From Bacteroidales bacterium (lineage in GTDB: Bacteria; Bacteroidota; Bacteroidia; Bacteroidales; Muribaculaceae), in the NCBI GenBank assembly GCA_004553485.1, contig SFLG01000011.1, forward strand, positions 1-30,894: a stretch of 30,894 nt of DNA, in the 5' to 3' direction. Shown in pieces: positions 25,426-30,894 of the stretch. Below the pieces are notes generated by a model. That model worked only from the letters and a program-made list of their open reading frames with translations. It made no database searches and had not been told where the DNA came from. Every line of letters begins with the position of its first letter. Within the stretch, counting starts at the first letter, position 1. The translations under genes and the position numbers were made by a program.

Positions 25426-25654
25426 TACAGACCAAGGCTCAGCACAACTTATTCTTTTAGTAAAAGCAAAAAACACAAAACAACCGACTCCAAAGGCTTC
25501 CGGCCACCGGTCACCCCCTGTAACGGACAAGGCGACAGCCCCGCGGCGGCAGTGAATAAGACCATAAACTTTCACCTCTCTATGGTCGCGGCTGCACCGC
25601 CACCGGCGAGGCCGGCCGGAGACACAAAGCCCGAGTCACAAACCAAACAAAGAA

Positions 25655-26260
25655 ATGGCAAGATACACAGGCCCCAAAACCAAAATCGCCCGCAAGTTCG
25701 GCGAGCCCATCTTCGGCCCCGACAAAGTGCTTCAGAAGCGCAACTTCCCCCCCGGCCAGCACGGTCAGAACCGTCGCCGCAAAACCTCTGAGTACGGCAT
25801 ACAGCTCCGCGAGAAGCAGAAAGCCAAGTACACTTACGGCGTACTCGAAAAACAGTTCCGCAACCTCTTCGAGAAGGCTTCTTCGATGAAGGGTATCACC
25901 GGTGAGATCCTCCTGCAGCTGCTCGAGAGCCGCCTCGACAACGTCGTTTACCGCCTGGGCGTGGCTCCCACTCGTGCCGCCGCACGCCAGCTGGTGCTCC
26001 ACCGCCACATCACCGTCAACGGTGCTGTCGTCAACATCCCCTCGTACCAGGTTAAGCCCGGTGACGTAGTTGGCGTGCGCGAGAAGAGCAAGTCGCTCGA
26101 GGTAATCGCCGACGCCCTCGCCGGCTTCAACCACACCAAATATCCCTGGATCGAGTGGGACGAGACCCTCAAGGCCGGTAAGTTCCTCCACGTTCCCGCC
26201 CGCGAGGACATCCCCGAAAACATCAAGGAGCAGCTCATCGTCGAGTTGTATTCAAAGTAA
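25655..26260 (+). CDS. rpsD: 30S ribosomal protein S4, cysteine-free form
   Basis: S4 is a primary 16S binder and the autogenous repressor of the alpha operon in E. coli. The 201-residue protein starts MARYTGPKTKIARKFGEPIFG and carries PPGQHGQNRRRKTSEYGIQL in the N-terminal domain. An S4 RNA-binding domain follows (YRLGVAPTRAAARQLVLHRHITVNG, about 101-125). There is no cysteine, so the N-terminal zinc site of some bacteria is absent. A 229-nt non-coding spacer precedes it, a possible place for an S4 target. Confidence 0.97.
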   Translation: MARYTGPKTKIARKFGEPIFGPDKVLQKRNFPPGQHGQNRRRKTSEYGIQLREKQKAKYTYGVLEKQFRNLFEKASSMKGITGEILLQLLESRLDNVVYRLGVAPTRAAARQLVLHRHITVNGAVVNIPSYQVKPGDVVGVREKSKSLEVIADALAGFNHTKYPWIEWDETLKAGKFLHVPAREDIPENIKEQLIVELYSK

Positions 26261-26287
26261 TATTTACACACAAAACTTCCAAGATCG

Positions 26288-27298
26288 ATGGCTATATTAG
26301 ACTTCCAGAAACCCGACAAAGTGCTCATGCTCGAATCTACCAGCTCTTTTGGCAAATTCGAGTTCAAACCTCTGGAGCCCGGCTACGGCATTACCGTTGG
26401 CAATGCACTGCGCCGTGTGCTGCTGAGCGCGCTTGAGGGTTACGCCATTTCGTCGATTAAGATCGACGGCGTCAAACACGAATTCGACACCATCCCGGGC
26501 GTCAAGGAGGATGTGACAAACATCATCCTCAACCTCAAGAAGGTAGTCCTCAAACAGACCGTCGAGAACACTGACTCCGAAAAGGCTACGATCACCGTCT
26601 CGGGAACGGAAGTTTTCACGGCCGGCGACATCTCCAAAGCCCTCGTGGGCTTTGAGGTGCTCAACCCCGACCTCGTAATCTGCCACCTCGACCCCTCGGC
26701 AACCTTCACTATCGTTCTCACTATCGACAAAGGCCGCGGCTGGACTCCCGCCGACGAGCACGCCGAACACGCTAAGGAGAACAACGAGCCCGTTGAAATC
26801 GACAAAATCTTCATCGACTCGATTTATACTCCCATCAAGAACGTCAAGATTGCCGTCGAGAACTTCCGCGTAAACCAGAAGACAGACTACGACAAACTTA
26901 CTCTCGAAATAACCACCGACGGCACAATCCTCCCCAAGGACGCCCTCAAGGAAGCCGCCCGTATCCTCATCCACCACTTCGCCCTCTTCTCCGACGAAAA
27001 GATCGCTCTCGAGCCCACCGCCGGCGAGAACAACGAAGAATTCAATGAGGAAGTGCTTCACATGCGACAGCTGCTCAAGACCAAGCTCGTCGACATGAAC
27101 CTCTCGGTGCGTGCCCTCAACTGCCTCAAGAGCGCCGAAGTGGAGACACTCGGCGAACTCGTCGTATTCAACAAGACCGACCTGCTCAAGTTCCGCAACT
27201 TCGGCAAAAAGTCGCTCACCGAACTCGACGATTTCCTTGCCGGACTCAACCTGTCGTTCGGAATGGACATCACAAAATACAAACTCGATAAAGACTGA
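26288..27298 (+). CDS. rpoA: RNA polymerase subunit alpha
   Basis: The alpha dimer scaffolds RNA polymerase and its C-terminal domain binds DNA and activators. The 336-residue protein has the N-terminal domain with the dimerisation motif GYGITVGNALRRVLLSALEGYA (32-53). An acidic linker lies at about 243-256. In the C-terminal domain, LSVRALNCLKSAEVETLGELV holds Arg275, the equivalent of DNA-binding Arg265 of E. coli, followed by RNFGKKSLTELDDFL. The operon order rpsD-rpoA-rplQ is classical. Confidence 0.98.
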   Translation: MAILDFQKPDKVLMLESTSSFGKFEFKPLEPGYGITVGNALRRVLLSALEGYAISSIKIDGVKHEFDTIPGVKEDVTNIILNLKKVVLKQTVENTDSEKATITVSGTEVFTAGDISKALVGFEVLNPDLVICHLDPSATFTIVLTIDKGRGWTPADEHAEHAKENNEPVEIDKIFIDSIYTPIKNVKIAVENFRVNQKTDYDKLTLEITTDGTILPKDALKEAARILIHHFALFSDEKIALEPTAGENNEEFNEEVLHMRQLLKTKLVDMNLSVRALNCLKSAEVETLGELVVFNKTDLLKFRNFGKKSLTELDDFLAGLNLSFGMDITKYKLDKD

Positions 27299-27309
27299 CT
27301 ACTACAACG

Positions 27310-27798
27310 ATGAGACACAATAAAAAATTCAACCATCTCAGCCGCAAGAAAGCCCATCGCGAGTCACTGCTCTCAAACATGACCATCTCGCTGATCATGC
27401 ACAAGCGCATCTTCACAACCCTCGCCAAGGCTAAGGCTCTCCGCGTTTACGCCGAGCCCCTTATCAACCGCGCCAAAGAAGACAGCATGGCCAACCGCCG
27501 CCTCGTCTTCTCGTACCTCCAGAGCAAAGAGGCCGTCAAGGAACTCTTCGGCGACATCGCAACAAAGATTGCCGACCGTCCCGGTGGCTACACCCGCATC
27601 CTCAAAACCGGCAACCGCCTCGGCGACAACGCCAAGACCTGCTTCATTGAGCTCGTCGACTACAACGAGGCTATGCTGAAGGACAAGGGCGGAAAGGCCG
27701 TCAAGAAGACCCGCCGCAGCCGCCGCAAGGCCGCTGCTCCCGCCGCAGAGGCTCCCGCCGCCGAGGCTCCCGCAGCTGAGGCTCCCGCAGCAGAGTAA
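27310..27798 (+). CDS. rplQ: 50S ribosomal protein L17 with Ala/Pro/Glu repeat tail
   Basis: L17 is a tunnel-exit protein. The core, MRHNKKFNHLSRKKAHRESL through GDNAKTCFIELVDYN, is canonical. At 162 residues it exceeds the E. coli protein (127). After a basic stretch (KKTRRSRRKAA) the tail is four repeats of Ala-Pro-Ala-Ala-Glu, encoded by four 15-bp units (27736-27795). Such tails are disordered and their length may vary between strains. It is the last gene of the cluster, followed within 15 nt by an intrinsic terminator. Confidence 0.97.
   Translation: MRHNKKFNHLSRKKAHRESLLSNMTISLIMHKRIFTTLAKAKALRVYAEPLINRAKEDSMANRRLVFSYLQSKEAVKELFGDIATKIADRPGGYTRILKTGNRLGDNAKTCFIELVDYNEAMLKDKGGKAVKKTRRSRRKAAAPAAEAPAAEAPAAEAPAAE
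27736..27795 (+). repeat. Four 15-bp tandem repeats in rplQ
   Basis: Units of GCTCCCGCxGCxGAG, varying only at a few bases, encode APAAE four times at the end of L17. They stay in frame, so changes in copy number would alter tail length without disrupting the protein. Confidence 0.85.
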
Positions 27799-27811
27799 TA
27801 CAACGCTGACG

Positions 27812-27865
27812 CACAAAAAACCGACAGTCCCACACACCGGGTCTGCCGGTTTTTTGTGTTTTTTT
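27812..27865 (+). terminator. Intrinsic terminator of the ribosomal cluster
   Basis: The arms 27812-27827 and 27843-27858 pair over 16 positions with one mismatch, around a 15-nt loop. A run of seven T (27859-27865) follows. It starts 14 nt after rplQ and ends the long plus-strand unit. The A-tract at the base also gives a T-run on the other strand. Confidence 0.9.
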
Positions 27866-27962
27866 GCATCCGCGACACCCCGTTTTAACCTTCATTATCG
27901 CGGCAATGCCGACATTTTGCCATAATTAAATCTAATTCAGCCCAAATAACGAAAAAATTCGC

Positions 27963-27970
27963 TATATTTG
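27963..27970 (+). promoter_or_regulatory. Predicted -7 element for eno
   Basis: TATATTTG matches TAnnTTTG. No TTTG lies at the correct -33 distance, so the upstream element is weak. The start site would be near 27977, giving a leader of about 110 nt that includes a small hairpin (TGTGG...CCACA, about 27982-28007). Confidence 0.6.
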
Positions 27971-28085
27971 CACTCGAAAACGTGTGGGCGCCTTTACGCC
28001 GCCACATAATAGGAGAAACAACACCCTTCCCCCATAACCGAAAACACAAACTAACTCAATAACAACATTCAAATAGCTCAAAGTC

Positions 28086-29381
28086 ATGAAAATTGAGAAA
28101 ATCATCGGCCGCGAAGTCCTCGACAGCCGCGGCAACCCCACCGTAGAAGTTGATGTATACCTCGAAAGCGGCGCCTTCGGCCGCGCCTCTGTTCCCTCGG
28201 GAGCCAGCACCGGCGAAAACGAAGCCCTCGAGCTTCGCGACGGCGACCCCAAGCGCTACATGGGCAAAGGCGTCCTCAAAGCTGTTGCCAACGTCAACGG
28301 CCCCATCGCCGACGCTCTCGTAGGCATGAACGCCCTCGACCAGATCAAAGTTGACGAGGCCATGCTCGCCCTCGACGGCACCCCCACAAAGAGCAAACTC
28401 GGCGCCAACGCCATCCTCGGCGTATCCCTCGCCGTCGCTAAGGCCGCTGCCAACTACCTCGACCTGCCCCTCTACAAATACATCGGCGGCTGCAACACCT
28501 ACGTGCTGCCCGTGCCCATGATGAACATCATCAACGGCGGCGCTCACTCCGACGCCCCCATCTGCTTCCAGGAGTTCATGATCCGTCCCATCGGCGCCAC
28601 CTCCTTCCACGAAGGCATCCGCATGGGCACCGAGGTCTTCCACAACCTCAAGAAGGTGCTCCACGCCCGCGGCCTCTCCACCGCCGTAGGCGACGAGGGC
28701 GGCTTCGCTCCCACTCTCGAAGGCACTGAGGACGCCCTCAACGTCATCATCAAGGCTATCGAAAACGCCGGCTACGTTCCCGGCAAGGACGTCACCATCG
28801 GTCTCGACTGCGCCGCCTCCGAGTTCTACAAGAACGGCGATTACGACTACACCTGGAAACAGGGTGCCGACGCTCCCAAGCTCACCAGCGAGCAGCAGGC
28901 ACAGTTCCTCAAGAGCCTCGTCGAGAAATACCCCATCGACTCGATCGAAGACGGTATGGACCAGAACGACTGGGCCGGCTGGAAAGTCCTCACCGACCTC
29001 ATCGGCGACCGCTGCCAGCTCGTAGGCGACGACCTCTTCGTCACCAACGTCAAGTACCTCCAGCGCGGTATCAACGAGGGCTGCGCCAATTCCATCCTCG
29101 TTAAGGTCAACCAGATCGGCTCGCTCACCGAGACCCTCCGCGCCGTCGAGCTCGCTCAGCGCAACGGCTACACCGCCGTTATCTCGCACCGCTCGGGCGA
29201 AACCGAGGATGCCACCATCGCCGACATCGCCGTTGCCACCAACGCCGGCCAGATCAAGACCGGTTCGGCAAGCCGCTCCGACCGTATGGCCAAGTACAAC
29301 CAGCTCCTCCGCATCGAGGAAGAGCTCGGCGCCGCCGCCCAGTACGGCTACGGCAAAAAGACCAAAATGCCCCAGGCCTGA
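28086..29381 (+). CDS. eno: Enolase (phosphopyruvate hydratase)
   Basis: Enolase converts 2-phosphoglycerate to phosphoenolpyruvate in glycolysis and gluconeogenesis, using Mg2+. The 431-residue protein has every key residue: the mobile loop SGAST (38-42), His154, Glu163, the general acid Glu204 (VGDEGGFAP), Mg ligands Asp241, Glu288 and Asp315/316 (SIEDG, GDDLF), general base Lys340 and the SHRSGETED signature (367-375). Start and length match the family. It is transcribed alone, between the ribosomal terminator and a shared convergent terminator. Confidence 0.98.
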   Translation: MKIEKIIGREVLDSRGNPTVEVDVYLESGAFGRASVPSGASTGENEALELRDGDPKRYMGKGVLKAVANVNGPIADALVGMNALDQIKVDEAMLALDGTPTKSKLGANAILGVSLAVAKAAANYLDLPLYKYIGGCNTYVLPVPMMNIINGGAHSDAPICFQEFMIRPIGATSFHEGIRMGTEVFHNLKKVLHARGLSTAVGDEGGFAPTLEGTEDALNVIIKAIENAGYVPGKDVTIGLDCAASEFYKNGDYDYTWKQGADAPKLTSEQQAQFLKSLVEKYPIDSIEDGMDQNDWAGWKVLTDLIGDRCQLVGDDLFVTNVKYLQRGINEGCANSILVKVNQIGSLTETLRAVELAQRNGYTAVISHRSGETEDATIADIAVATNAGQIKTGSASRSDRMAKYNQLLRIEEELGAAAQYGYGKKTKMPQA

Positions 29382-29410
29382 TCTTCAGCCCTGACAAAGC
29401 ATAAATAACC

Positions 29411-29450
29411 CAAAGCGGGCCGCCTCCAAATCCGGAAGCGGCCCGCTTTG
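29411..29450. terminator. Shared bidirectional terminator for eno and the DUF1460 gene
   Basis: A perfect 13-bp stem (CAAAGCGGGCCGC / GCGGCCCGCTTTG) with a 14-nt loop lies between two convergent genes. The T-runs on both sides are short and interrupted, so efficiency may be modest. It starts 30 nt after the eno stop and 57 nt beyond the end of the opposing gene. Confidence 0.75.
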
Positions 29451-29506
29451 CCTTTCACCTCAGCACCGGGGGGGATGGCCGTCGAGGCTTTTGCAGCCCC
29501 TCCAGG

Positions 29507-30394
29507 TCACATATCCCTCAGCCTGAGGATGCGGATGCCCGTAAACTGGCGGTTGCGGCGCAGAAAGTCGCCTAACGGCTCATCGCTGACAACAACCTTG
29601 CCCAGCGAGCTCGACGCGTGCAGCAGATAAGGCCTGCCATCCTTGAAAACCACGATGCCCATGTGCGTAACATCCAGGTTCTTGATGTTAGTCGTCAGCG
29701 CGATAAGGTCGCCGTCGTGCAGAAACTCCTCCGTCACCTTTCGCTTCACCACCGACGACGGCACATACATGTACTTGTGGTTGCGGTAACCCTGCTCAAT
29801 ACTCTTTATGCGTGCAAAATTCAGCGAGTCGGCAAGGGCAGGGTAGCGGTCGCGGTTCTCACTCATAAAGTCAATCGACTTCACCACACTGCGCGCGCCG
29901 TCAACAATATTCGTCAGCTCCCTGAAATTGCCGCGGTAGCTGTTGTCAACAATCCAGTCGCTGATATAGTGCAGACGCGACGGGTAACCGTTTATCTCTC
30001 CGCTGCGGTAGCGCACCGTCTCCAGCCGCGACAAAAAGTCGCGCCACGACGACCGCTCCTCCGTCGCCGTCAGTGCCAGCGCCGCCACCGTCTCGACAAA
30101 AGTCGTGCAGTCCAGCTCGTCAAGATTCACGCGCAGCTTCTCCTCATCGCCCTCCAACGTGTGCGCCACATACGGCGTGCCGATAAACCCGCGCCCGATG
30201 GCCGAAACATATTCGCCCGTCGAGCCATAGCCCCCGGCAATCGCCTCCGTCAGAATCTCGTTGATGCGCACCGTGTCGGCGCTCTCGTTGTGAAACTCCA
30301 CGTCAGCCGGATGGTAAGCCAGCGCCACCGCCGGCATCACACCCATCGCAGCCACCGCTACGCACCTTATAAATGAAAATCTTGAAAATTGCAT
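29507..30394 (-). CDS. Exported DUF1460 (NlpC/P60-like amidase) protein
   Basis: This 295-residue protein has a signal peptide (residues 1-26, cleavage after ALA). It belongs to the DUF1460 / N-acetylmuramoyl-L-alanine amidase-like family (PF07313), thought to have an NlpC/P60-type cysteine peptidase fold acting on cell-wall peptides. Conserved features are GTPYVAHTLEGD (72-83), LDELDCTTFVETVAAL with the probable catalytic Cys96, LHYISDWIVDN, DGDLIALTT, and DVTHMGIVV with His244 as the likely second catalytic residue. LLHASS (257-262) follows. The substrate is not proven. Tandem repeats lie directly upstream of its start. Confidence 0.9.
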   Translation of the reverse strand: MQFSRFSFIRCVAVAAMGVMPAVALAYHPADVEFHNESADTVRINEILTEAIAGGYGSTGEYVSAIGRGFIGTPYVAHTLEGDEEKLRVNLDELDCTTFVETVAALALTATEERSSWRDFLSRLETVRYRSGEINGYPSRLHYISDWIVDNSYRGNFRELTNIVDGARSVVKSIDFMSENRDRYPALADSLNFARIKSIEQGYRNHKYMYVPSSVVKRKVTEEFLHDGDLIALTTNIKNLDVTHMGIVVFKDGRPYLLHASSSLGKVVVSDEPLGDFLRRNRQFTGIRILRLRDM

Positions 30395-30422
30395 AGTCTT
30401 TTTTGAATTTCCTAAAGTCTTT

Positions 30423-30455
30423 TGAAATTTAAGGACATATTGAAGTTTAAGGACA
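30423..30455 (-). repeat. Tandem repeat in the DUF1460 gene leader
   Basis: Two 15-bp copies that differ at one base (TGAAATTTAAGGACA at 30423-30437, TGAAGTTTAAGGACA at 30441-30455) lie 18 bp apart, 29-61 bp upstream of the start codon. A third, decayed copy (TGAATTTCCTAAAG) is nearer the gene. Helical-turn-like spacing could suit protein binding to DNA, or the repeat could act in the mRNA. Confidence 0.5.
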
Positions 30456-30546
30456 GATGCGCCCCGTGCCCTCTATTATAACCAGTGCGATAACCCATTA
30501 ATGTCACCGCCCCGGCCAAAAAGGCCTTCAAGGCCGCATCACCCCA

Positions 30547-30554
30547 CAAAATTA
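30547..30554 (-). promoter_or_regulatory. Weak candidate -7 element for DUF1460 gene
   Basis: On the minus strand this reads TAATTTTG, matching TAnnTTTG, about 150 nt upstream of the gene. The expected -33 TTTG is absent at the right distance (one lies 12 nt away). Low confidence. Confidence 0.3.
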
Positions 30555-30692
30555 GCAAAAATCGCCCAAAAAACACCCTCCCCACCAATTCCTACCACAT
30601 TTTGCGCACTTTAGCCTAATCCAACCCCCTCCCCCAACCCCAGCCGCCTCTCCTTCCTCCCTCCTTCCATCTCTATCCCCTTTGTTACTGCG

Positions 30693-30712
30693 AAAAACCG
30701 CTTGCGGTTTTT
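30693..30712. terminator. Symmetric hairpin AAAAACCGC-TT-GCGGTTTTT
   Basis: A perfect 9-bp inverted repeat with a 2-nt centre. On each strand the stem ends in five T, so it could terminate transcription in both directions. No gene ends close by within the window, so it could also belong to the neighbouring repeat array. Confidence 0.5.
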
Positions 30713-30729
30713 GCACACTTTTTCCCCTG

Positions 30730-30817
30730 CAAGCGCCAGCTTGTCCATACCGCAGGCCTCCGGCCTGCCAATACTGCGCCGCAGGCGCCAATACTGCAAG
30801 CGTCAGCTTGCCAATAC
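30730..30817. repeat. Array of short hairpins separated by CCAATAC
   Basis: Four small inverted repeats occur in a row: CAAGC-GCCA-GCTTG (30730-30743), GCAGGCC-TCC-GGCCTGC (30752-30768), GCGCC-GCA-GGCGC (30776-30788) and CAAGC-GTCA-GCTTG (30797-30810). They are joined by TCCATAC (30744), CCAATAC (30768), CCAATAC (30788) and CCAATAC (30811). The first and fourth hairpins are near copies. The layout resembles REP/BIME-type clusters, although I cannot name a described family. Confidence 0.7.
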
Positions 30818-30894
30818 TTTAACATTCCCGCCTTCCCTCCCCTCCAAAAAAGTTCATTTTTTCAGTGTTAAATACTGTTAATTCTTTCCCGATT

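Larger units (their letters stand above)
30395..30894. other. Non-coding right end of the window
   Basis: These 500 nt hold no credible gene. From left to right they contain tandem repeats (30423-30455), a weak promoter-like element (30547-30554), a pyrimidine-rich tract including a pure 22-nt C/T run (30647-30668), a hairpin that could terminate transcription (30693-30712), and a palindromic repeat array (30730-30817). The end is A/T-rich and may be a promoter region of a gene outside. Confidence 0.6.

Noticed and set aside
28056..29189. A 377-codon minus-strand frame opposite eno
   Set aside because: It is a shadow of the enolase gene, in which all catalytic residues are intact.
30730..30817. 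Considered as a CRISPR array
   Set aside because: The constant part is only 7 nt, the variable parts are themselves hairpins of uneven length, and no cas gene is present.

Overview
The window looks like a chromosomal segment of a high-GC member of the Bacteroidota, most likely Bacteroidales and possibly a Muribaculaceae-like gut lineage. The evidence is of four kinds. Promoters match TTTG-N19/20-TAnnTTTG, the primary-sigma consensus of this phylum. Start codons are nearly all preceded by A-rich leaders rather than Shine-Dalgarno sequences. The genes include phylum-typical types (a GldE-like CNNM/CBS protein, a Bacteroidetes-type LptC lipoprotein, a DUF1460 protein). The str, S10, spc and alpha ribosomal clusters are joined without tuf or adk. 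The family-level placement is inference.

Left arm (1-7.6 kb, minus strand). rpsA (ribosomal protein S1) has its own promoter and a strong intrinsic terminator. After a G-rich, repeat-filled spacer comes an envelope-linked unit: coaX (type III pantothenate kinase), an outer-membrane beta-barrel protein, LptC, a GldE-like membrane protein, and an unrecognised, compositionally odd protein that may be a degenerate Rossmann/SDR-type protein. A possible 57-codon plus-strand ORF lies at the window edge.

Centre (7.6-27.9 kb, plus strand). A promoter divergent from rpsA drives rpsL-rpsG-fusA-rpsJ-rplC-rplD-rplW-rplB-rpsS-rplV-rpsC-rplP-rpmC-rpsQ-rplN-rplX-rplE-rpsN. A 549-nt interruption follows, with a C-rich tract and a fresh consensus promoter. 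Then come rpsH-rplF-rplR-rpsE-rpmD-rplO-secY-map-infA-rpmJ-rpsM-rpsK-rpsD-rpoA-rplQ, ending at a strong intrinsic terminator. These genes supply much of the ribosome, EF-G, IF-1, the SecYEG channel subunit, methionine aminopeptidase and the RNA polymerase alpha subunit.

Right arm (27.9-30.9 kb). eno (enolase) has its own promoter and converges with a minus-strand gene for an exported DUF1460 amidase-like protein; the two share a bidirectional hairpin terminator. The last 500 nt are non-coding and hold an array of short hairpins separated by CCAATAC, resembling a REP-type element.

I found no tRNA, rRNA, CRISPR array, insertion sequence or phage gene, and no clear new multi-gene system. The points most worth a second look are non-coding: the hairpin array at the right end, the 26-bp palindrome upstream of coaX, the split spc operon, a full Shine-Dalgarno in front of rplW, and a 16-nt sequence shared by two ribosomal spacers. 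Among the genes, the SDR-like protein is the one to check.
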